NCBI GenBank assembly: GCA_946406195.1
Contig: CAMJJT010000006.1
Span: forward strand, 37,864-101,863
Direction of reading: 5' to 3'
DNA from: an uncultured Bacteroidales bacterium
GTDB lineage: Bacteria > Bacteroidota > Bacteroidia > Bacteroidales > Paludibacteraceae
Length of the DNA: 64,000 bases
Part shown: one piece after another, positions 9,320 to 17,927 of the stretch
Layout of the letters: each line of letters opens with the position of its first letter
Position numbering within the stretch: the stretch's first letter is position 1
Notes under the pieces: model-generated
Database searches by the model: none
What the model was told of the DNA's origin: nothing
The model's input: only the letters and a program-made list of their open reading frames with translations
Program-made: the position numbers and the translations under genes

Positions 9320-10780
9320 ATGAATAAGAAACTATCTATATTCCTCCTTATGTTGACTGCCTCAATGACGATGGCAGCACATGATTTTGCTGTGGCAAAT
9401 GGAGATGGCAAAACCATTTATTACAATGATGTGTCAGCCAAAAATGATACAAAAGCGGTCGAAGTAACGTTCCAAGGCACATGGTATGGTGCTTTCAAGG
9501 ATAGTTACGTAGATACGATTAATATCCCGACATCTATTGTTGTAGAGGGTCAAACTTATGCTGTTGTAGGTATTGGCGAGCAAGCATTCTCCAAGAATTT
9601 CAAGCTCACCTCTGTCACAATCCCGACCTCTATTGAGTATATTGGCAATAAGGCATTTGAGAACTGCTACAGTCTGGCAGAAGTGAACTATCATGCCATC
9701 CGTTGTGCAGATTTGACCTTGCCGGAATTCGCTCCATTCTCTTTTGGAAATATGGCTTATAGCGAGTATATCTATCCGGAGGACGATGAGACTTGGCCTG
9801 ACAAGTTCTGGTCGGCATACAAACTGCGTACTGTCAATATCGGCGCTGAGGTAGAACGCGTGCCGGACTACATGTTCTATGGTATGGGCGGTGGTCTACA
9901 ACAAGTGGATTATACCAAGACCCCATATAAAATAACCTACTCTAAAGAAGGAGTAACGGCAATCAATTTCTTAGGTGTACCGAAAGAGATTGGTAATCAA
10001 GCTTTTCGTGGATGCCGTGTATTGCGCTCCATTGAGATTCCACAGGGCGTTGAGAGCCTTGGACAAGCCTTGTTTGCGGACTGCGACACCCTTTCTACCG
10101 TCACACTGCCGGATGATATGAAGGAGATTCCTGCATATTTCTTCATGAACTGCAAGGAATTAAATAACTTTGTCTTTCCGGCTCAGGTAGAGCGCATCAA
10201 TTTTGAGGCATTCAAGAACTGCGCTAAGATTAAGGACTTGAGCAATCTGCCTACTGGTCTGACCGTTATTGGTCCGTCTGCTTTCCGCGCATGCGAAAAC
10301 ATTACCAACGTGGTATTGCCGAACGGATTGACAACCATTGACGGCTACGCATTCAGCGATTGTACCGCTTTGCCTTCCATCGAAATTCCTGCTTCAGTAG
10401 AGGGAATCGGTAACTATGCTTTTGAGGATTGCACCAATCTGGCTACCGTCACGCTGCACGAGGGCACGAAAGAGATCGGTAATTTCGTTTTTGCCGGCTG
10501 TATGAAACTCTCCAAGGGTGTTGTAAATGCACCGGCTCGTATGCCGCGCATCTTTGCGCAAACATTCCAAGGTGTAGAAAACACCATGACCGTAAACGTA
10601 GCGGGAGGCGATGAAAGCGAGTACGCAGCGGATACTTATTGGGGACGTTTCTTCGCTCCTCAGGGCGTAGATGAGGTACAGAACAACCTTCGCAAAGCGC
10701 ACAAAGTGATCCGTAATGGTCAGGTACTCATCCTGCACGATAACAAGAAATTTGATATTCTCGGAAACGAGTTAAAATAA
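9320..10780 (+). CDS. BspA-like leucine-rich repeat secreted protein with C-terminal tail
   Basis: 486 residues. Signal peptide MNKKLSIFLLMLTASMTMAA, then repeated LRR_5 units with the pattern I..AF..C..L..V.IP..V..IG..AF (for example GNQAFRGCRVLRSIEIP, GPSAFRACENITNVVLP, GNYAFEDCTNLATVTLH). Such BspA-type repeats form a solenoid used for surface binding. The last 25 residues (VIRNGQVLILHDNKKFDILG) match the tail shared by four other secreted proteins in this window. It lies 28 bp after the DUF4302 gene and is probably in the same transcript. Confidence 0.9.
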   Translation: MNKKLSIFLLMLTASMTMAAHDFAVANGDGKTIYYNDVSAKNDTKAVEVTFQGTWYGAFKDSYVDTINIPTSIVVEGQTYAVVGIGEQAFSKNFKLTSVTIPTSIEYIGNKAFENCYSLAEVNYHAIRCADLTLPEFAPFSFGNMAYSEYIYPEDDETWPDKFWSAYKLRTVNIGAEVERVPDYMFYGMGGGLQQVDYTKTPYKITYSKEGVTAINFLGVPKEIGNQAFRGCRVLRSIEIPQGVESLGQALFADCDTLSTVTLPDDMKEIPAYFFMNCKELNNFVFPAQVERINFEAFKNCAKIKDLSNLPTGLTVIGPSAFRACENITNVVLPNGLTTIDGYAFSDCTALPSIEIPASVEGIGNYAFEDCTNLATVTLHEGTKEIGNFVFAGCMKLSKGVVNAPARMPRIFAQTFQGVENTMTVNVAGGDESEYAADTYWGRFFAPQGVDEVQNNLRKAHKVIRNGQVLILHDNKKFDILGNELK

Positions 10781-10811
10781 AAACATCTGCTAAATTAAAA
10801 TTTTTAAGCTT

Positions 10812-12470
10812 ATGAAAAAGATTGTACTTTTTTTAGGTGTTGCATTACTCTCATTGAGTATGAACGCAGCTCCTGTGGCTTCCGTACAGAAAGCCGCAAA
10901 ATCTAACATTCTCCAGTCTGCTGTTGTGAAAGCTCCAAACACGGAGTTTCAGGCTGCCAAGTCGCTGAAAGCTTCCGCGCCGAAGGCTAAACAAGCTACT
11001 ACTGATAGTATCATGATCTATGGTGTTTCTCAGAAGGCATATTACTCTTCGGAGATTATCTTTATATCAAAGTTAGGCAAGAGCGCAGTTTTTGATTTCT
11101 CATTATTTAATGAGGAGGGATACTATATTGCTGCAGGTGCATTCTATGGCAGTGTAGTAGATACCTTGGCTACCCAAGGAAATTATGGCCTTTTCTCTTT
11201 CCCGACTGATGCGATTCTTAACTCTGGCATGAACTACAAGGATCTGGAAGAGCAGGGTGTAGATCCAGAAATTGTTGCATCTTGGAAAAAACAATGGATG
11301 GAACATGTAACCGCTGTTGAGCAAGACGAAGAAACCGGTGAATACTATTACGCACTTAAACCGGGCAAATATTTCGCCATGGTTGAGGGCTATGATAGAT
11401 CATATAGTACCGTTACCGAGGGGTATGATTTCGCTGCGTTCAAAGTAGAATGGCTCTCAGCATCCAATTTCAATGCTGAGGTATCTTTGGATAACACAAC
11501 CGCTGCTATCTCTTGGGATCTGCCGGAGATTTATGCTGACTCTTTGTTCTATTTATCCTTAGGTATCTATGATAGCGAAGGAAATGAGATTTATACTAAT
11601 TTTGACCAAGAGGGCGACTCGCTTAAACCGGTTGCTTCGCCGCTGACTATCAATGTAACAGAAGGAACAACCTATACTGTATATAGCCAAATTCTGACCA
11701 AGAATCGTTATGAAGCAGGATTAGAAGAAAAGTTCGTCTTCACGGTAGGTACCAGCGACTATGCTCCAATCGATTTGAAAGCTCAGGTATTTGAGGAAAC
11801 TGGAGACTCCGTTCTGTTCACATGGGCAAGCGTTACTCCTCCTACTGTCTTCAAAGTAGAGGTTTACTATAAGTCCGGTGATTATCTGGCTGAATTGGGT
11901 TATAAAGAGGGCGATTTAGTAGTATCCAGCGGATGGATTCAGGCATATGGAATCGGTACTATTCTGCCTCCGGGAACATATACATGGGCTGTGATTGCAG
12001 GTCTCTATGACGGCCAATATGTCTCATATGCTTCAGAGTATGTAAAAGGTCCTGAGTTTACCACTGTTGACCTTGCAGCTCCGCAAATCACCGCATACTC
12101 GGTAGAGAGCGCAGAGGGCAGCACGAGCGCTACAATCACTTTTGAGGTAGAGGATAACTACTACGATGTAGATGATATGACGTTCCATGTATCCGGTGAC
12201 CTCACAGGAGACTGGACCACGAAGAATGGCGCATACACCGTAGAGAACCTTGAAGTAGGAAAAGAATACACCATCAATGTTAAAGTAGAGGATCCTGCCG
12301 GAAACATCAACGAACTAGCGTACACCACCATTACCTTCACCGCAGGTGCCGGTTCTCAAGGTGTAGATCAAGTAATCTTCGACATCAAAGCGAACAAAGT
12401 GCTCCATAACGGTCAGCTGATCATTAAGCGTGACAACAAGGCATTTAATGTCCTTGGAGCACAGCTCTAA
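10812..12470 (+). CDS. Secreted multi-domain protein (FN3-like) with C-terminal tail
   Basis: 552 residues. Signal peptide MKKIVLFLGVALLSLSMNAA, a low-complexity A/K/S-rich linker (about 25-65), then beta-rich regions. At least two look like fibronectin type III or Ig-like folds (about 225-310 with AAISWDLPEIYADSLFYLSLGIYD; about 320-415 with VLFTWASVTPPTVFKVEVYYKSG), and one looks cadherin/Ig-like (about 420-510). It ends with the shared tail VLHNGQLIIKRDNKAFNVLG. No catalytic motif is visible. It is the last gene of the locus, directly before a strong terminator. Confidence 0.75.
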   Translation: MKKIVLFLGVALLSLSMNAAPVASVQKAAKSNILQSAVVKAPNTEFQAAKSLKASAPKAKQATTDSIMIYGVSQKAYYSSEIIFISKLGKSAVFDFSLFNEEGYYIAAGAFYGSVVDTLATQGNYGLFSFPTDAILNSGMNYKDLEEQGVDPEIVASWKKQWMEHVTAVEQDEETGEYYYALKPGKYFAMVEGYDRSYSTVTEGYDFAAFKVEWLSASNFNAEVSLDNTTAAISWDLPEIYADSLFYLSLGIYDSEGNEIYTNFDQEGDSLKPVASPLTINVTEGTTYTVYSQILTKNRYEAGLEEKFVFTVGTSDYAPIDLKAQVFEETGDSVLFTWASVTPPTVFKVEVYYKSGDYLAELGYKEGDLVVSSGWIQAYGIGTILPPGTYTWAVIAGLYDGQYVSYASEYVKGPEFTTVDLAAPQITAYSVESAEGSTSATITFEVEDNYYDVDDMTFHVSGDLTGDWTTKNGAYTVENLEVGKEYTINVKVEDPAGNINELAYTTITFTAGAGSQGVDQVIFDIKANKVLHNGQLIIKRDNKAFNVLGAQL

Positions 12471-12487
12471 ACACATCAACCATATAC

Positions 12488-12516
12488 AAAAAAAGCGTCC
12501 ATGTGACGCTTTTTTT
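12488..12516 (+). terminator. Terminator of the first Sus locus
   Basis: Stem AGCGTC/GACGCT with a 5-nt loop, flanked by an A run upstream and seven T downstream, so the paired region extends to 12 bp. Located 18 bp after the stop of the last gene. Confidence 0.88.
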
Positions 12517-12566
12517 GTGTCTATAAATAGTAAACCTTAAACATTATACAAAAAATCGTAAATAAA

Positions 12567-12598
12567 TTTGTGTATTTGTGATTTTTTTTGTACCTTTG
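12567..12598 (+). promoter_or_regulatory. Promoter of the SulP gene
   Basis: -33 TTTG (12567-12570), 20-nt spacer, -7 TACCTTTG (12591-12598). The predicted start is about 13 nt before the SulP ATG, giving a very short leader. Confidence 0.78.
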
Positions 12599-12617
12599 CA
12601 GCGGAAAGTAAAAAATT

Positions 12618-14348
12618 ATGCAATTTAATCTGAAAGAAGTCTTTTATCCTAAGTTATTTCAAACGCTCGGTCAATATAATCGGGTACAGTTTGCACAAGA
12701 TGCCCTTGCAGGCATCATCGTAGGTATAGTCGCAATTCCCTTAGCGATCGCCTTTGGTATTTCGTCGGGTGTAGGTCCGACGGAAGGTTTGGTTACGGCA
12801 ATCATTGCCGGTTTGCTTATCTCGCTCTTTGGCGGCAGTAAAGTACAAATAGGCGGTCCAACGGGTGCCTTCATCGTCATCATCTATGGCATCATCCAAC
12901 AATATGGTTTATCGGGTTTGATGATAGCAACAGTGATGGCAGGAATCTTGCTCATAGCAATGGGTTTGGCACGTCTGGGAACAGTCATTAAGTTCGTTCC
13001 CTACCCTGTCATCGTCGGTTTCACCGCCGGTATCGCCGTCACGATTTTCTCCACTCAGATGAATGATTTCTTCGGTTTGGGGCTGACGGATGTACCGGCA
13101 AACTTCATAGACAAATGGATTTATTATGCACAGCATTTCAGTATGAATGGCTGGGCGTTTGGTATCGGCCTCTTCTCCTTGCTGGTTTGTATCTTCATGC
13201 CTAAGCTCACGAAGCGCATTCCGGGTTCATTAGCAGCAATCATCTTTGCGACCATCTTAACATGGCTGCTGAAATCCTATGCGCCCACATCATGGGGTAT
13301 ATCAAGCGTGCAGACAATTGGCGATTTGTATGATTTGCCTCATGGTATCCCTTCTCCGCATGTACCTGCTCTGGAATTAGCGGAAGGCGAGACGTTCTTC
13401 ACGCTGGTTCAGAAACTGTTCCCTTCTGCATTCACCATAGCGATGTTAGGCGCTATCGAGTCTTTGCTGTCAGCTATGGTTGCTGACGGTGTTATCGGCG
13501 ACAAGCATAACTCGAATACAGAGCTGATTGCCCAAGGCGTAGCAAACGTAGTGGTTCCTTTCTTCGGCGGCATTCCCGCAACAGGAGCGATTGCCCGTAC
13601 GATGACTAATATCAATAATGGCGGACGTACGCCGGTTGCAGGTATCATCCATGCGGCGGTGTTACTACTGGTGCTCTTGTTCCTCGGCCAACTCGTAGGC
13701 ATGATTCCTATGGCCTGTCTGGCGGCAGTATTGATCATGGTAGCCTACTCGATGAGCGGCTGGAAAACGATCGTAGGTCTCTTCAAGCATCGTAACCGCG
13801 ATTTCTGGGTATTGGTAATCACGTTCTTCCTGACGGTCATCTTCGATCTGACCGTAGCAATCGAAGTGGGCTTGCTGTTGGCGATGGTACTCTTCCTAAT
13901 GCGAACCAACGAACAGACACGAATCCGCACTCTCCATGATGAGATAGACCCGAATGAAGATACAGAAAGCAATCTGAACCTTGAGCACCTCACCATTCCT
14001 GAAGGCGTAGAGGTATATGAGATTGACGGTCCGTATTTCTTCGGTATCGCCAACCGCTTCGACGATATCATGAGTCATGTATCCGGCGAGAAATATCCGG
14101 TACGAATCATCCGTATGCGTAAAGTTCCGTTCGTTGATTCGACGGCGATGCATAATTTAGCTATGCTCATCCAGCGTTCGCATAAGGAAGGTATCACCAT
14201 CATCCTCTCCGGTGTGAACGACCATGTACATAAACAACTGCTTCAGGGCGGCATTGAGCAGCAAATGGATCCGCATAACATATGCGCCAATATCCATTTT
14301 GCCCTCCGCCGTGCAGAGGACCTAATTAAATTAAGAATTAAAAATTAA
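12618..14348 (+). CDS. SulP family inorganic anion transporter with STAS domain
   Basis: 576 residues. The N-terminal membrane domain (about 20-415) has the SulP signature ALAGIIVGIVAIPLAIAFG and KVQIGGPTGAFIVIIYG, and carries 11-14 hydrophobic segments. The C-terminal STAS domain (about 440-560) includes VEVYEIDGPYFFGIANRFD and the switch-like VPFVDSTAMHNLAML. SulP proteins move sulfate, bicarbonate or related anions across the inner membrane; the exact substrate is not deducible. The stop is 2 bp before the next start codon, and the junction lies in an AT-rich heptad repeat (14328-14350). Confidence 0.93.
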   Translation: MQFNLKEVFYPKLFQTLGQYNRVQFAQDALAGIIVGIVAIPLAIAFGISSGVGPTEGLVTAIIAGLLISLFGGSKVQIGGPTGAFIVIIYGIIQQYGLSGLMIATVMAGILLIAMGLARLGTVIKFVPYPVIVGFTAGIAVTIFSTQMNDFFGLGLTDVPANFIDKWIYYAQHFSMNGWAFGIGLFSLLVCIFMPKLTKRIPGSLAAIIFATILTWLLKSYAPTSWGISSVQTIGDLYDLPHGIPSPHVPALELAEGETFFTLVQKLFPSAFTIAMLGAIESLLSAMVADGVIGDKHNSNTELIAQGVANVVVPFFGGIPATGAIARTMTNINNGGRTPVAGIIHAAVLLLVLLFLGQLVGMIPMACLAAVLIMVAYSMSGWKTIVGLFKHRNRDFWVLVITFFLTVIFDLTVAIEVGLLLAMVLFLMRTNEQTRIRTLHDEIDPNEDTESNLNLEHLTIPEGVEVYEIDGPYFFGIANRFDDIMSHVSGEKYPVRIIRMRKVPFVDSTAMHNLAMLIQRSHKEGITIILSGVNDHVHKQLLQGGIEQQMDPHNICANIHFALRRAEDLIKLRIKN

Positions 14349-14350
14349 AA

Positions 14351-16132
14351 ATGATGAAACAGAAACGAATCTACTTCATTGCAATGGTATGTCTGCTGAG
14401 TAGCAGCATGTGGGCATTGACGATCCCGCAGGGCACATTGTATTTTGACAACACTAAAACCGGTTATAACACCGTAAAATTTGTGTACGGGCGGGATGAC
14501 CAGTCGAAAACTCAGGTGTTAGATATGAGTTATGACGGACAAAAATGGTCCGTTACCATCCCTCAGACGGTCAATAATATCTATCGCTTCATCTTCGTCG
14601 GAGGGGACATCCAAGCGGGAGAATACAATCAAACTTTCAGTAATTTCAAGGAATACATAAGTTACACGCTGAATTACAACCGTACTGCAACCTCTGAGGC
14701 GCAGATGAAGGCCGGAGACATCTTCATGCCGGAGACAGGCGATAACTGGGCGCAAGGTTCCTGGCTATCATTGGCTTATTGGGAAACGCTGCAAGGAAGC
14801 AATACCGGTACTGCCGCTATCTCCGGCACACTGCCTGTCGTATATCTGAATACTACCAATAATGTAGCCATCACCAGCAAAGAGGAATACGTCACCGGCA
14901 GTCTGTATATTGACCCGCTTAGTACAGGTTACAAGGCTTTAGGCTCAGCGGAATCCGCCATTACCGGACAATTCAAAGGACGCGGTAACTGGACATGGAA
15001 CGGTTTTGACAAGAAGCCTTACCGTATAAAGTTTGACAAGAAACAAGCGGTATTAGGTATGCCGAGCAATAAACACTGGTGCCTGATGGCGCACGCAGAC
15101 GATTGCTTGGGTTTCCTTAAAAACTATGCAGGATACAAACTGAGCGAAGCCCTTGGACTGAAGTGGACGCCGAAGGCCGTACCGGTAGAACTGGTGATGA
15201 ACGGAGAGTACTACGGTTTGTATTTCCTCACCGAACAAGTGCGCGTGGGTTCCAATCGTGTGAACATCACCGAGCAGGAGGACAATGCGACCGACTCCGT
15301 TAGCGGAGGATGGCTCGTGGAGATAGACAATTACTACGAAGAGGGCAATGTGACGCTCTACGAGGATAACAACCAACAAGTTTGGATTACGATGAAGAGT
15401 CCGGAGATTCTTTCTGCGCAGCAACGCACCTATATAGAAGACCAACTCAACGGACTAAATAACGCCATCTGGGGCAACAAAGAAGCGGATGTATGGGAAA
15501 GGCTGGATTTGGAGGAAGCTGTCAAATACTATCTGGTGCAAGAGTTACTGGAGGACTGCGAGAGTTATCATGGCAGTTGCTATCTCTATAAAGACCGTGA
15601 CCGTAACGGCCAGACCGAGAAATGGTATTTCGGTCCGGTATGGGACTTCGGTAACGCTTATAACCGAGGTTGGGATACCTGGATATACGACTCCCCGCAA
15701 TTCGCCCAGTATTGGATAGGCCAATTGGCCACATGGCCGCAGTTCCAAGCCAAACTGAAGGAGGTATGGTATGTATTCCGGCATGACAAACAAAGCGATT
15801 TCCTGACCGCAATTAATGACTTAGCCGCTTTGATTGAGCAAGGCGCGAAGAACGATGCGGCCCGCTGGAACGGGAGTATGAACTACTGCAACAACAGCGA
15901 CATGACCGCCAAACGCCAGGAGTTCATCAACAAATTTAACTGGCGCACGAACTGGCTCTATCAGCAATGGGGAGAAGGGACTAAGCCCGTCCTGCTAGAT
16001 ATAGAGCAAACGGGAAACGAAGCTACCCGTATAGATACCCAAAAAGTACTGCGTAACGGACAAATCCGTATTTATCGCGGCGACAAGACATATGATCTGA
16101 TTGGAAGAGCAATCGATGATTCAATGAGATAG
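14351..16132 (+). CDS. CotH-kinase-fold secreted protein with C-terminal tail
   Basis: 593 residues. The signal peptide (KRIYFIAMVCLLSSSMWA) is followed by a short beta-rich N-terminal region. The CotH domain (about 160-525) contains FKGRGNWTW, KKPYRIKFDKK, WCLMAHADD, LKNYAGYKLSEALGL, YGLYFLTEQVR and KWYFGPVWDFGNAYNRG. CotH proteins are atypical protein kinases or structural homologues; in Bacteroidota they are secreted and of unknown role. It ends with the shared tail VLRNGQIRIYRGDKTYDLIG plus eight residues. Two consecutive ATG codons begin the ORF, and either may be used. Confidence 0.87.
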   Translation: MMKQKRIYFIAMVCLLSSSMWALTIPQGTLYFDNTKTGYNTVKFVYGRDDQSKTQVLDMSYDGQKWSVTIPQTVNNIYRFIFVGGDIQAGEYNQTFSNFKEYISYTLNYNRTATSEAQMKAGDIFMPETGDNWAQGSWLSLAYWETLQGSNTGTAAISGTLPVVYLNTTNNVAITSKEEYVTGSLYIDPLSTGYKALGSAESAITGQFKGRGNWTWNGFDKKPYRIKFDKKQAVLGMPSNKHWCLMAHADDCLGFLKNYAGYKLSEALGLKWTPKAVPVELVMNGEYYGLYFLTEQVRVGSNRVNITEQEDNATDSVSGGWLVEIDNYYEEGNVTLYEDNNQQVWITMKSPEILSAQQRTYIEDQLNGLNNAIWGNKEADVWERLDLEEAVKYYLVQELLEDCESYHGSCYLYKDRDRNGQTEKWYFGPVWDFGNAYNRGWDTWIYDSPQFAQYWIGQLATWPQFQAKLKEVWYVFRHDKQSDFLTAINDLAALIEQGAKNDAARWNGSMNYCNNSDMTAKRQEFINKFNWRTNWLYQQWGEGTKPVLLDIEQTGNEATRIDTQKVLRNGQIRIYRGDKTYDLIGRAIDDSMR

Positions 16133-16170
16133 AGAAATAACTTTTTATTAACCCATTAAAACTCAACACA

Positions 16171-16719
16171 ATGGAAAAAAAATTCATTTGCCCGATCTGT
16201 GGTTATGTACACGAGGGTACCGAGGCACCTGAGCGTTGCCCGCAATGCAAACAAATTGTAGAATGGAAAGTGGCTGAATCCGGTAAACTCAACTTCGCTT
16301 GCGAACATGTAGTAGGCGTAGCAAAAGACGTTACGGATCCTATTATCCACGATGGTCTCCGCGCACACTTCATGGGAGAGTGCACCGAAGTAGGTCAGTA
16401 TCTTGCGATGGCTCGCCAAGCAGACCGCGAGGGTTATCCTGAGATCGCAGCTGCGTTCCGCAAATATGCATACGAGGAGGCAGACCATGCTTCTCTCTTT
16501 GCAGAGCTTCTCGGTGAGGTGGTTTGGGACACCAAAACCAACTTGGAGAAACGTATGATGGCTGAAGCCGGCGCTTGCGAGGACAAACTGAATATCGCAA
16601 AACAAGCTAAAGCTCTGAACCTCGACCCGATTCACGATGCCGTACATGAAATGGCACGCGACGAAGCTCGTCATGGTAAAGGTTTTGAAGGCCTCTACAA
16701 ACGCTACTTCGGAAAATAA
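16171..16719 (+). CDS. Reverse rubrerythrin (NADH peroxidase type)
   Basis: 182 residues with domains in the reverse order of classical rubrerythrin. An N-terminal rubredoxin knuckle pair (CPICGY at about 8, CPQCK at about 23) is followed by a four-helix diiron domain with [10 protein letters not shown] and [11 protein letters not shown] as metal-ligand motifs, plus [12 protein letters not shown]. It reduces hydrogen peroxide with electrons from NADH-dependent partners, protecting an anaerobe from oxygen. No dedicated promoter is obvious; it lies 38 bp after the CotH-like gene. Confidence 0.92.
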   Translation: MEKKFICPICGYVHEGTEAPERCPQCKQIVEWKVAESGKLNFACEHVVGVAKDVTDPIIHDGLRAHFMGECTEVGQYLAMARQADREGYPEIAAAFRKYAYEEADHASLFAELLGEVVWDTKTNLEKRMMAEAGACEDKLNIAKQAKALNLDPIHDAVHEMARDEARHGKGFEGLYKRYFGK

Positions 16720-16726
16720 AGAGATT

Positions 16727-16855
16727 GACGATTTGACGATTGACGAGGTACGATTTATTGACGATTGAAAATAATTGACGATTTGACGGCAACGTAAATC
16801 GTAAATAGATAAAACTCGTAAATCAATCGTTCAATCGTAAATCGTAAATTAGTCA
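16727..16855. repeat. Degenerate tandem array of TTGACGATT and AATCGTAAA units
   Basis: The gap between rubrerythrin and mnmA (converging genes) is almost wholly repeats. The left half carries TTGACGATTTGACGATTG-like units, and the right half carries AATCGTAAATCGTAAAT-like units in the opposite sense. The halves can pair through TTGACGATT/AATCGT cores, so the array may also act as a bidirectional transcription end. Confidence 0.75.
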
Positions 16856-16856
16856 A

Positions 16857-17924
16857 TTACAAGATGATTCCTCCTCCTACCACGAGGTCGTTATGATAGA
16901 TAACGACGGACTGACCGGGAGTGATACCCCAGACGGGGGACGCAAAAACCAAGCGTCCCTCGTCTATTTTTTGTACAGGAACAGCTTGGGAACGATACCG
17001 CACTTTGGCTCGTAATTCGGATGCCGGAATATCGTCATACCGGGATACCGAGGGTTGAAAGGTCAATTCTGAGGCATACATATCCTCGTTTGTGCCAAGA
17101 GTGATGCGATTCGTATCGGCATCAATATGCGTAATATAGGCGGGATGCCCTAAAGCGATGCCGAGTCCTTTGCGCTGACCTATCGTATAATTGACATAGC
17201 CCTCATGGTGCCCCAACACCTTTCCTGCCGCATCCACATACTCGCCCGGACGCACATGCTCCTCATAATCCGGCACATTCGCGCGCAGGAAAGTACGATA
17301 ATCGTCATCGGGAATAAAGCATATTTCCTGGCTCTCCCGTTTCACGGCGAGTTTCTCATAACCGTGACTGCGCGCTATCTCCCGAACTTGGTCTTTCGTA
17401 TAATCGCCTAAGGGAAAAATAGTACGCCTCAATTGTTCGTCGGTCAGCATCCATAGGAAATAAGTCTGATCCTTCTTGGTATCGGCTGCGGTACGCAGAT
17501 AAAAATGTCCATCACGCTCCGCAATACGAGCATAATGACCCGTAGCGATATAATCGCAGCCCATCTCGTCCGCCAGTTTCAGCATCTCTCCCCATTTAAT
17601 CGTACTATTGCATAGCACGCAGGGATTCGGTGTGCGGCCTGACATATATTCGTCAATGAAATTCTGAATGACACACCGACGGAAAGGTTCGCGGAAATCC
17701 ACTATATGATGTTCAAACCCCATCCGCTCCGCATTCTGCTTCGCTTCCATGATCGAGTCAATCGTGCAGCATCCTTTCTCTTTGGCGATACAACTGTCTT
17801 TCATGCTGTCGTACGTACGGAACGTGACACCCACGACCTCATATCCTTGCTCTATCAAAAGCAAAGCGCTCACCGTGGAATCTATTCCACCCGACATCCC
17901 CAAAAGCACTTTCTTTTTCGTCAT
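16857..17924 (-). CDS. mnmA: tRNA-specific 2-thiouridylase MnmA
   Basis: 355 residues. The PP-loop ATPase motif GMSGGIDSTVSALLL lies at the N terminus. The first catalytic Cys is in NPCVLCNSTIKWG (about 100) and the second in SQEICFIPDDDY (about 200). The GHYAR motif and the C-terminal QRKGLGIALGHPAYI region are present. The enzyme adds sulfur to U34 of Lys, Glu and Gln tRNAs. It is the last gene of a minus-strand run, 3 bp after the ABC exporter. Bacteroidota often carry two MnmA paralogues; this one is complete. Confidence 0.94.
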   Translation of the reverse strand: MTKKKVLLGMSGGIDSTVSALLLIEQGYEVVGVTFRTYDSMKDSCIAKEKGCCTIDSIMEAKQNAERMGFEHHIVDFREPFRRCVIQNFIDEYMSGRTPNPCVLCNSTIKWGEMLKLADEMGCDYIATGHYARIAERDGHFYLRTAADTKKDQTYFLWMLTDEQLRRTIFPLGDYTKDQVREIARSHGYEKLAVKRESQEICFIPDDDYRTFLRANVPDYEEHVRPGEYVDAAGKVLGHHEGYVNYTIGQRKGLGIALGHPAYITHIDADTNRITLGTNEDMYASELTFQPSVSRYDDIPASELRAKVRYRSQAVPVQKIDEGRLVFASPVWGITPGQSVVIYHNDLVVGGGIIL

Positions 17925-17927
17925 TTT

